Of a DNA stretch of 8,697 nt, positions 1-6,541 are shown piece by piece. Position numbers and translations under genes: made by a program. Position 1 is the stretch's first letter; every line of letters starts with the position of its first letter. Under the pieces are notes generated by a model that was given only the letters and a program-made list of their open reading frames with translations, was not told the DNA's origin and ran no database searches. The stretch is from Candidatus Poseidoniales archaeon (GTDB lineage Archaea; Thermoplasmatota; Poseidoniia; Poseidoniales; Poseidoniaceae), in assembly GCA_012959845.1 (NCBI GenBank), contig DUCL01000196.1:5318-14014 (forward strand), written 5' to 3'.

Positions 1-632
1 CTAATCATTCCTTGACGCGGACTGATTTCATTCCTATATCCTTTGCCAACTTGCACCGCACCAAATGGTAACCTCTCTCGGTTATGCCGGTACAGTGCTG
101 AAAATGATGTGAACATTCCTTGGGCTGTTTCGGGCCGGAGGAAACCAGGTCTACCTGATTTACCTGCTCCAATAGTAGTATTGAACATTAAATTTTGAGC
201 GACTATTGGACTCCAATCGCTAGCACCACAGGCGGGGCACTGAGGATTAATACTGCTAAGTAAGTCCTGTAAATCAGACTTAGATAAAATATCTGGATTC
301 GGATGATGTGGTTCGAGTAGAGTATCTGCTCTACTCGCTTCTTGACATGAATTACAATCGGTCAAAAAGTCCGAAAATTCTCCAACATGTCCACTCGCCT
401 CCAATACGGCATACGGAGTGATTGTCGGGCATGATATTTCCACAATATTTCCCATTGATATCCAATGATTTAGCCATGCTTGATTGACTTTATTTCTTAG
501 CCGACCACCGACGGGACCAAAATCATACAATCCCTTAGCACCACCGTGTATTTCAAACGCTGGTAATATGATTCCACGACGCTTCAGCATCCCAGTTAGG
601 CGTTCTAAACGACCTTCCTCAGCATCAGACAT
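1..632 (-). CDS. glyS: Glycyl-tRNA synthetase, archaeal/eukaryotic type, N-terminal part (cut by window edge)
   Basis: Charges tRNA-Gly with glycine in the cytoplasm; class II alpha2-type enzyme of archaea and eukaryotes. The 210 visible residues read without a stop from ATG at 632 to the window edge. Visible signatures are KRRGIILPAFEIHGG and LYDFGPVG near residues 18-41 (family N-terminal substrate-site region), LEASGHVGEFSD at 77-88, a zinc-ribbon-like pair C93-x2-C96 and C132-x2-C135, and FLRPETAQGMF at 164-174. The start of class II motif 2, RNEISPRQGMI, occupies 200-210, where the window ends. The rest of the catalytic core and the anticodon-binding domain lie outside. ATG 632 is chosen because the family signature begins soon after it; the frame stays open 15 codons further upstream but holds only GTG (641) as an alternative start. 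It is transcribed away from the ferredoxin gene, probably from the TATA-like box at 694-703. Identity is secure; the exact start is slightly less so. Confidence 0.95.
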   Translation of the reverse strand, partial: MSDAEEGRLERLTGMLKRRGIILPAFEIHGGAKGLYDFGPVGGRLRNKVNQAWLNHWISMGNIVEISCPTITPYAVLEASGHVGEFSDFLTDCNSCQEASRADTLLEPHHPNPDILSKSDLQDLLSSINPQCPACGASDWSPIVAQNLMFNTTIGAGKSGRPGFLRPETAQGMFTSFSALYRHNRERLPFGAVQVGKGYRNEISPRQGMI

Positions 633-693
633 CCTATTCACTAATTGAGCGGTAATGTATTCAGCCTTTGAACCTCACCTACCATCAATAGAG

Positions 694-703
694 AAATATA
701 TGC
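694..703. promoter_or_regulatory. TATA-like box between the divergent glyS and ferredoxin genes
   Basis: The + strand reads AAATATATGC and the - strand GCATATATTT, so the core is almost symmetric. Read leftward, a transcript would start near 672 and leave a leader of about 40 nt before the glyS ATG at 632. Read rightward, a start near 725 would fall upstream of all candidate ferredoxin starts. Archaeal TATA boxes sit about 25-27 nt upstream of transcription start, so one box could serve both genes. The element is seen in the sequence; its use in either direction is inferred. Confidence 0.45.
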
Positions 704-712
704 TTTTGTGAC

Positions 713-723
713 ACAATAATTGT
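713..723. repeat. Short inverted repeat ACAAT-A-ATTGT downstream of the divergent TATA box
   Basis: A perfect 5-bp inverted repeat with a single central base lies about 10 bp to the right of the TATA-like box. That is between the box and the expected ferredoxin transcript start, where archaeal repressors often bind. It is short and AT-rich, so chance is a serious alternative; listed as a possible operator only. Confidence 0.2.
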
Positions 724-771
724 CGCCATTGGTGAGTATTGTTTTTGAAAGATGGGGTTCTGGTAGTACTC

Positions 772-1086
772 ATGGGCCAGTCAATGGTTGCAATCTCGCA
801 ACAAAATTGCACCGGATGCGATCTATGTATTGCCCATTGTCCTTTTGAGGCATTATTGCCATTGGCTGAGAATCCAGCACAAAGAAAGCATAGCAAAAGG
901 CCTGTGATTGTAGTTGAAAATAATTGTGTGGGTTGTCTATCATGTATTGGCTCTTGTCCAACCGATGCATTGTATGAAATTACAATTCCTCAAAATGCAA
1001 AACAATCAATATTATTGAATCCAACTAAACAGCAAGAAACAGAAATTGTAAATCGCTGGAAAAAAGGTGGACTGGGCGTCGCTTGA
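772..1086 (+). CDS. Small 2[4Fe-4S] ferredoxin-type protein
   Basis: Predicted soluble electron-transfer protein of 104 residues. It has two canonical cluster motifs: C13-x2-C16-x2-C19-x3-C23-P and C52-x2-C55-x2-C58-x3-C62-P. In bacterial-type ferredoxins the last Cys of each motif usually completes the other motif's cluster, giving two [4Fe-4S] centres. The loop between the motifs (about 28 residues, charged and Pro-containing, ending in VIVVEN) is longer than in minimal clostridial ferredoxins. A basic tail of about 40 residues ends in WKKGG. The start is uncertain. ATG 772 and ATG 784 (100 residues) are both in frame but lack a clear ribosome site. An in-frame TTG at 745 lies 9 nt after GGTGA (731-735) and would add nine residues; TTG 739 is too close to that site. 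There is no signal peptide or membrane segment. Its redox partner is not in the window and could not be identified. It could instead be a small subunit of a larger oxidoreductase. Confidence 0.85.
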   Translation: MGQSMVAISQQNCTGCDLCIAHCPFEALLPLAENPAQRKHSKRPVIVVENNCVGCLSCIGSCPTDALYEITIPQNAKQSILLNPTKQQETEIVNRWKKGGLGVA

Positions 1087-1101
1087 ATCCCATAATGTGT
1101 A

Positions 1102-1106
1102 TTTTT
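1102..1106 (+). terminator. Possible T-tract terminator after the ferredoxin gene
   Basis: Five consecutive T residues lie 15 nt past the ferredoxin stop codon, with no hairpin before them. Archaeal RNA polymerase can terminate on short U tracts without a hairpin, so this is plausible, but five T is the low end and such runs are common in AT-rich DNA. Confidence 0.25.
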
Positions 1107-1184
1107 GGGTCGTATTCGCATCATATAGTGACAAATAGTAATCCATATTATTCACAAATATCGATCATTCTGGCAAAAATGTGC

Positions 1185-1194
1185 AATATTTATT
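1185..1194 (+). promoter_or_regulatory. TATA-like box for the Lhr gene
   Basis: AATATTTATT preceded by an A-rich stretch (about 1175-1179), which suits an archaeal TATA/BRE arrangement. Transcription would begin near 1213-1217, giving a leader of about 40 nt before ATG 1257. Position and composition are seen; function is inferred. Confidence 0.4.
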
Positions 1195-1220
1195 GAGCGA
1201 AGCATTGATACACTTCGCTC
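1195..1220. repeat. Perfect 8-bp inverted repeat in the Lhr promoter region
   Basis: GAGCGAAG (1195-1202) and CTTCGCTC (1213-1220) are exact reverse complements separated by a 10-nt loop. The element starts directly after the TATA-like box and ends at about the expected transcript start. A repressor or activator bound there could therefore control the helicase gene. If transcription starts upstream of 1195 it would instead form a leader hairpin. It is not followed by a T tract, so a terminator for the ferredoxin gene is less likely. Confidence 0.5.
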
Positions 1221-1242
1221 TCACGAATTATCCTCATCGGAT

Positions 1243-1248
1243 AGGTGA
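1243..1248 (+). promoter_or_regulatory. Shine-Dalgarno site that sets the Lhr start
   Basis: AGGTGA, complementary to the conserved 3' end of archaeal 16S rRNA, ends 8 nt before ATG 1257. The in-frame GTG at 1245 lies inside this motif and so cannot use it. This favours ATG 1257 over the longer GTG reading by four codons. Confidence 0.7.
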
Positions 1249-1256
1249 AAAAAATA

Positions 1257-4200
1257 ATGGCTGACATACACTATCTTGAGAATCCTCTGGAAACTGAGGA
1301 ATTGATGGAAAAATTATGTCCACCCGTTCGCAACTGGTTTAGAGATAAATTTGATGACTTTACTAGACCACAAAAATTAGCGATTCCAGCAATTATGGAT
1401 AAGGAACATTTACTACTGTGCTCGCCAACTGGTTCTGGAAAAACTTTGACTGCTTTCTTGACTGTAATAGATAACCTAGTGAGGCTAGCGCTCGAAGGAA
1501 AATTGGAGAAAAAAGTACACTGCGTATATATTTCTCCGATAAAAGCGCTGGCAAATGATATTCAGAGAAATCTAATCGGACCACTAAAGGAAATTTCTGA
1601 TAATTATTTACCTGATAGAACCCAAGAGATAAAGGTTGGATTGAGGACTGGTGATACCCCACAAAGTGAACGGCAAAAAATGCTTAGAAATCCCCCTCAT
1701 ATTCTCATCACTACACCAGAATCACTGGCAATAGCAATAACATCTCCAAGATTCCAACCAATTGTAAATGCTGTTGAATTCATGATTATTGACGAATTGC
1801 ATTCATTGGTTCCATCTAAGCGTGGAGTTCACCTTGCCTTGACATTGTCCTACTTAGATACGCTACTGACCGTTCCTGTGCAAAGAATCGGCATTTCTGC
1901 TACGATGGAACCCCTAGATACTGTTGCAGAATATCTAGTATCCAGTGGCGATGATAAAGATGGACCGGGAACAAAAATAAACATCGCAAAAATCTCAGGG
2001 GCTAGAGAATTGGATTTGGATATTCTACTCACCGACCCAAAATTCAGCGACCTTTCAGTGATGAAGATTCTAGAAAAGAATATTGAAGCCATTGCAGATT
2101 TGATTTCGGCTCATAACACTACACTAGTATTTGCAAATACAAGAAAAATGACTGAAAATATTGTTTTGAAATTGCGCCCTCATTTAGGTGAATTGGTCGC
2201 AGGTCATCACGGTTCAATGGATAAGAAAATTAGATTGGATGTGGAAAAGAAACTGAAACATGGGCACCTACGTGCTGTCGTCACTTCATCTTCTCTTGAA
2301 CTGGGAATAGATATTGGTTCTGTTGATTTGGTTCTGCAAATTGGAAGCCCAGGTGATATTTCAACCGCATTGCAAAGAATTGGTCGAGCAGGGCACCATG
2401 TAGGCGGCATTCCAAGGGCGAGATTCCTACCTTCAAGCGTAGATGATTTACTTGAGTTAGCTGCGCTACAAGCAGCGATCCAAACAGGTGAGATGGATCT
2501 TCTTGATTTCCCACAAAATAGTTTAGATGTTGTTGCTCAATTTATGATTGGACTGGTAATTATCAACGAAATTGATATCGATGAGGCTTTTGAAATAATT
2601 ACCAATGCTTGGTCATATAGAAATTTCCCTTATGATGATTTCATCGATGTTCTTGACATGTTAGAAGAAGAGCGGAGAGTTTGGGTTGATTGGGAAGATA
2701 ATGTATATGGTAAAAGAGGGTATTCTAGAATGATTTACTATACCAATGTTGGTACAATCGCAATGGATAATTCTTTCCTAGTGTTCAATGCTGAAGGTTC
2801 AATATTGGGCCAGTTATCTGGCTCCTTCGTTTCTAATTTAAGAGGAGGTGACGTGATTCTTCTTGGTGGCTCAACATATAGGGTGACAAATATTCAGGGT
2901 ACGAGAGTAAATGTTCAATCTGTAACTGGATATCGCCCTACGGTTCCTTCATGGTCAGGTGAGGCAAGATCTCGTTCAAGAGAATTGTCAAACGCTCTAC
3001 TCGATTTGATTGGGCATTGTTCAGTAGCCTTGCGTCGTGAGCAAGACCCACGGGTCTTACTTCAAGACGCATATGGACTTGGTTCAGATGTCGCAAATGC
3101 AATCGCCCGCCACTTAGAAGAGCATTCTATAGATTCATTCCAAGTTCCAGACCAAAATAAAATATTGATAGAGCAGGTTATCTCGGGAGGCCAACCGACC
3201 TACATGATCACCACTTGCAGAGGAAGAGGATTCAATACTGCACTAGGATACTTTATGGCAGGATTGGCTGAATCACACGGTATTGCTGTTCTAGAATTAT
3301 CCTATGATGAAAATGGTCTTCTTCTAAAGACATCAAGAGAAGTTGACCCGGGTGACATGTACAAGGCTTTCCAAGAAAATAACCATGTAGAAGTTATTGA
3401 AAGATATATAATTAATACTCAAATTTTTACTAAAAGATTCAGAGAAGTTGCAGGACGTTCTATGATTATTCCTCGACGAATCGGCTCCGAAGAAGTAAGT
3501 CCCCAACAATTCCAACAGAAGGCTGAGGCTCTGTTAAAGAAACACAGAACGATGGATGACAGTTTGTTGATGCGAGAAGCAAAGAATGAAATTATGTTTG
3601 GCGATATTGATCTCAAAAGCCTAAACCAATTCTTGCAACTTTGTGTAACAGGTGATGCTAGAATAGTCCACAACAAGGTGACAGTTCCTTCGCGATTGGG
3701 AATGTCGTTATTCATGTCTGCATTTGAGGACTTAATGGCGATGAAAACTCGCGCATTCTTGGTTAAGGACATTGACCCTGAAATTTTGCGCCGCTTGCTG
3801 GGTACTCGTTCTCTTGCAACTGAGTTATCCAGCGAACAATTAAACAGATATTATCTGGACAAAGCACCAGTTCCGACAAATGCAAGAGAATTGCTCAATT
3901 TGATGAGTCACGGGGGTGGACTGGACAAGGAATTCAAGAACCCTCTGTATAAGGAAAAATTGCAGAATATTGATCTTGATGTTATCCGTGGTTGGGTTGA
4001 AGAATTGGCTGATGCTAAAGAAATAACAAAAATTGATGGCACTGGTTGTGATATCGATGGAAAATGGTTCAGTCCATATATGGCTGAAATTCATGGAACT
4101 CTCGGTTGCCTGTCAACCAATGGCGGTAAAGATGCCACTGATTTACGTGAAATTCACACCCGCGGAATAACCTACAAAATAGTGACTAAATTTGATGGAC

Positions 4201-6533
4201 GTACGCCAATTGAGTGGGAAGAAAGGCAATTGAGCGACCCACACGAAGCACTTCGGGTAAAAATCATTGAAATGCTAGGTTCTGAAGGTCCACAAACTGG
4301 AGATGAAATGGATGCTCGCTTACCATTCCCAAGAAATATGGTAGACCGGATTATTCATGAACTGGAATCACGAAGTGTCATCTCGGTTGGATTTTATCGG
4401 CAAACCGATGATGCAGAATATATTCTAAAAGTTGATGAACATAGATTAACCGGTGGTTCGGAAGATGTCGTTGAATACCGCTGGGTTCAAAATATGGTAT
4501 TGGAAAAATCATTCAAACAATATGAAAATTGTTTTGATGCATTTAATTCACACGTAATATTCCAAAAACAACAAGAGTTATTGTACAGAGTAAAAGATTT
4601 CAACTTCAAAGATTGGAAAGATGTTCAACTTGATTCTGATGTTATCATGGGTCGATTACTACACAATCGTATCGGCTATACTACAAAGAAATCTATACCA
4701 ATGTTACTCGGATTAAAACCAGAGCCATGGATTGGTCCAATGGAAGATGAAATATTGAGCAAGGTTCATGCTGATGAGAACCTGACTCGAATTGAGTTAT
4801 TAGAAAATTATCCGAAGGGTGAAGATTTCAAATCTTTACATAGAGATTTGAAAAATGCAATATCTAACCTTGAACGACAAATGATGCTGGTCAAACAATT
4901 TGAGGATGTCATTGGTAGGCGCAGAAGATTATCCCTATTCCATCGCGTACATGATGTATATGAGCCACTGAGTTTTGAGGATGCATTAGTTGATGTCATA
5001 GGTAGGATGGGTCCAGTAAAGGCAAACACATTACGTTTCTATGTCACTCGTTCATATGAAGATTTAACAGTGGCATTGATGAATTTAGAAAAATCAGGTC
5101 GCATCTCCAAAGTAATGGCGCTTGTTCCAGACCCTGAAGCATTCTATTGTATGCCAGATGAAGTTCAATTGCTAAAACGCCCAAGAAGAGAGGACCGGAC
5201 TATACGCATATTAACTCAATCTGACCCATATGTGTCCCGATTTATTTGGGAGGTTCGTAGTGTTCTTGAGCGTGGTTGGTATCTACCAGTTTTCAAAGGG
5301 GTTGACCCTGTTGGTAAGGTCTTGATGTTCAAGGTTAATGATTACCTTGAAATCAAAGATTTGCATGTACCTACTGCATATCTTGACGAGTTTTGCGAGG
5401 CTTTCAAAATCTTACTCGATAACCATTCGGACCAGTTAGTGGATGTAGCAGTATTGTCTAATTTCAACAGTGAACCAGTCTCTTCCATTGACGATAATAC
5501 GAGAAAATCATTGGAATCAATCGGCTTCAAAATTGCCGGTGAAAGAATGATTCGCGGTGGAATTGTTGACCCTCAACCAAGAGAAATTGCCGAGAAAGTA
5601 TTATTCTATCAGCATAATCTACACCAGGATTCAAGATTAGATAATGAAATTGAAGCACTAAGAAATGTTCCTGAAGTGCGAGATGATTTTGCATTGAGAG
5701 GAAGAGCTTCAGTATATCGCGTTGACCTAAAGAGCATGGCTAGCGCTCACCGACTGCACCAAGGTATCAACATGCGAGGCCATCAAGTATGGGCGACATA
5801 TGATCACTTCAGAGACTTATTGACAATTAGAGGATTACCTCCTGACGAAGAATTATGGGATATTGTTGAATTCTTCTCGGCCAATTCAGACCCAAAAATC
5901 TTCAAAGAGAGACATGCACTAACACAGTCACAATTTAGGAAATTACTACAACCTCTAATCAAATCCGGTCACATCGTTCAAGACTTCAGAGGAGGATATA
6001 GAACTGTGACTCGCAGAGAAGATGTCGACAGAATTGAACTTCGTAGAGAATATTTACGTAAGTTGGTGGCTGAATACCCAGTAATCACATTAAAACAATT
6101 ATTGCGTTTAGCAGGAACTCCATTCAAACCAGAAGAATTGAAGGCTATTCTCAACTCGTTTGAAGAGGATGGTACACTGATCAAGGGATTCCTCATTGAA
6201 GACTTGCATGAAGTCTGCTGGGGTCGTAAAGAATTGCTTGAAAAGTCCGCCGAGATAAACCCTATACGCGATTTCGTTCTACCACCTAGTGACCCTATCG
6301 CACCATACTTCTCAGGGATTTTAAAGGAAAAGTTTGGATTCGGTTCTGCATATTTAGTTTTCAAGAATGCTGAACCAGTTGCTGCTTTCAAGGCCAATAC
6401 GAGAAATAAAATAATTGAGGTCAAGGATTATGAGGGCTCTGAAAAGGGATGGAGAATAGTCAAGGAATTTGCATGGGAACAGCAAATGCCGCTAAAGACT
6501 GAACTGCGAATTGGTGGAAAACGTTTGAAGTGA
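1257..6533 (+). CDS. lhr: Giant Lhr-family superfamily 2 helicase with duplicated C-terminal module
   Basis: Predicted ATP-dependent 3'-5' single-strand DNA translocase and helicase of 1758 residues (numbered from ATG 1257), acting in the cytoplasm on DNA or RNA:DNA substrates. Helicase motifs in order: Walker A GSGKT 59-63; DELH 179-182; SAT 214-216; TSSSLELGIDIG 343-354; QRIGRAGH 373-380. The Lhr-core winged-helix/barrel signature PSWSGE is at 564-569. The core ends around 880. Further winged-helix-like segments lie at about 997-1060, 1163-1220 and 1237-1315. They are followed by a beta-barrel-like segment with SDP at 1322-1324. A segment with SEPV (1405-1408) and GF (1423-1424) resembles the usual end of bacterial Lhr. 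About 320 more residues follow (1437-1758), repeating a winged helix (about 1599-1670) and barrel (FVLPPSDP from 1673). E. coli Lhr is 1538 residues and most archaeal Lhr proteins are near 900, so this is unusually long. The C-terminal region resembles AlkZ/YcaQ-type DNA glycosylases; glycosylase activity here is inferred, not shown. It is monocistronic, with its own promoter region. Confidence 0.93.
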   Translation: MADIHYLENPLETEELMEKLCPPVRNWFRDKFDDFTRPQKLAIPAIMDKEHLLLCSPTGSGKTLTAFLTVIDNLVRLALEGKLEKKVHCVYISPIKALANDIQRNLIGPLKEISDNYLPDRTQEIKVGLRTGDTPQSERQKMLRNPPHILITTPESLAIAITSPRFQPIVNAVEFMIIDELHSLVPSKRGVHLALTLSYLDTLLTVPVQRIGISATMEPLDTVAEYLVSSGDDKDGPGTKINIAKISGARELDLDILLTDPKFSDLSVMKILEKNIEAIADLISAHNTTLVFANTRKMTENIVLKLRPHLGELVAGHHGSMDKKIRLDVEKKLKHGHLRAVVTSSSLELGIDIGSVDLVLQIGSPGDISTALQRIGRAGHHVGGIPRARFLPSSVDDLLELAALQAAIQTGEMDLLDFPQNSLDVVAQFMIGLVIINEIDIDEAFEIITNAWSYRNFPYDDFIDVLDMLEEERRVWVDWEDNVYGKRGYSRMIYYTNVGTIAMDNSFLVFNAEGSILGQLSGSFVSNLRGGDVILLGGSTYRVTNIQGTRVNVQSVTGYRPTVPSWSGEARSRSRELSNALLDLIGHCSVALRREQDPRVLLQDAYGLGSDVANAIARHLEEHSIDSFQVPDQNKILIEQVISGGQPTYMITTCRGRGFNTALGYFMAGLAESHGIAVLELSYDENGLLLKTSREVDPGDMYKAFQENNHVEVIERYIINTQIFTKRFREVAGRSMIIPRRIGSEEVSPQQFQQKAEALLKKHRTMDDSLLMREAKNEIMFGDIDLKSLNQFLQLCVTGDARIVHNKVTVPSRLGMSLFMSAFEDLMAMKTRAFLVKDIDPEILRRLLGTRSLATELSSEQLNRYYLDKAPVPTNARELLNLMSHGGGLDKEFKNPLYKEKLQNIDLDVIRGWVEELADAKEITKIDGTGCDIDGKWFSPYMAEIHGTLGCLSTNGGKDATDLREIHTRGITYKIVTKFDGRTPIEWEERQLSDPHEALRVKIIEMLGSEGPQTGDEMDARLPFPRNMVDRIIHELESRSVISVGFYRQTDDAEYILKVDEHRLTGGSEDVVEYRWVQNMVLEKSFKQYENCFDAFNSHVIFQKQQELLYRVKDFNFKDWKDVQLDSDVIMGRLLHNRIGYTTKKSIPMLLGLKPEPWIGPMEDEILSKVHADENLTRIELLENYPKGEDFKSLHRDLKNAISNLERQMMLVKQFEDVIGRRRRLSLFHRVHDVYEPLSFEDALVDVIGRMGPVKANTLRFYVTRSYEDLTVALMNLEKSGRISKVMALVPDPEAFYCMPDEVQLLKRPRREDRTIRILTQSDPYVSRFIWEVRSVLERGWYLPVFKGVDPVGKVLMFKVNDYLEIKDLHVPTAYLDEFCEAFKILLDNHSDQLVDVAVLSNFNSEPVSSIDDNTRKSLESIGFKIAGERMIRGGIVDPQPREIAEKVLFYQHNLHQDSRLDNEIEALRNVPEVRDDFALRGRASVYRVDLKSMASAHRLHQGINMRGHQVWATYDHFRDLLTIRGLPPDEELWDIVEFFSANSDPKIFKERHALTQSQFRKLLQPLIKSGHIVQDFRGGYRTVTRREDVDRIELRREYLRKLVAEYPVITLKQLLRLAGTPFKPEELKAILNSFEEDGTLIKGFLIEDLHEVCWGRKELLEKSAEINPIRDFVLPPSDPIAPYFSGILKEKFGFGSAYLVFKNAEPVAAFKANTRNKIIEVKDYEGSEKGWRIVKEFAWEQQMPLKTELRIGGKRLK
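4965..5567 (+). repeat. Lhr C-terminal module, first copy (protein-level repeat)
   Basis: Encodes about residues 1237-1437: a winged helix starting FEDALVDVIGRMGP, then a barrel segment. The barrel carries ILTQSDP, YLPVFKG, PVGKVLMFKVND and LEIKDL, followed by the helix YLDEFCEAF. This copy ends where ordinary bacterial-type Lhr proteins end. Its counterpart is at 6045-6530. Similarity was judged by eye at protein level; no DNA-level repeat is evident, so the duplication is old. Confidence 0.5.
6045..6530 (+). repeat. Lhr C-terminal module, second copy (protein-level repeat)
   Basis: Encodes about residues 1597-1758. It has the winged helix EYLRKLVAEYPVITLKQLLRL, then the barrel with FVLPPSDP, AYLVFKN, PVAAFKANT and IIEVKDY, and a closing helix with IVKEF. 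The order and spacing match the first copy: SDP, then VFK, then PV, then FK-N, then E(I/V)KD, then an (L/V)xEF helix. Divergence is high, so remote-homology methods are needed to confirm it. Confidence 0.5.
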
Positions 6534-6541
6534 TTTCCATC

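Noticed and set aside
633..680. N-terminal extension of glycyl-tRNA synthetase through the open frame upstream of ATG 632, with GGTGAGG at 679-673
   Set aside because: The extension has no ATG, the family signature fits ATG 632, and the GGTGAGG motif lies at or upstream of the expected transcript start.
675..896. 73-codon minus-strand frame overlapping the ferredoxin start
   Set aside because: It runs antisense through the first cluster motif of a clear ferredoxin and resembles no family.
1195..1220. Inverted repeat as intrinsic terminator of the ferredoxin gene
   Set aside because: It lies more than 100 nt past the stop codon and is not followed by a T tract; the promoter location fits better.
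1245..1256. Longer Lhr start at GTG 1245
   Set aside because: The GTG overlaps the AGGTGA ribosome site that is correctly spaced for ATG 1257.
3419..3772. 117-codon reading frame on the minus strand
   Set aside because: Antisense shadow of the Lhr core with no recognisable motif.
5978..6424. 148-codon reading frame on the minus strand
   Set aside because: Antisense to the conserved C-terminal module of Lhr; composition is not protein-like and there is no ribosome site or domain.
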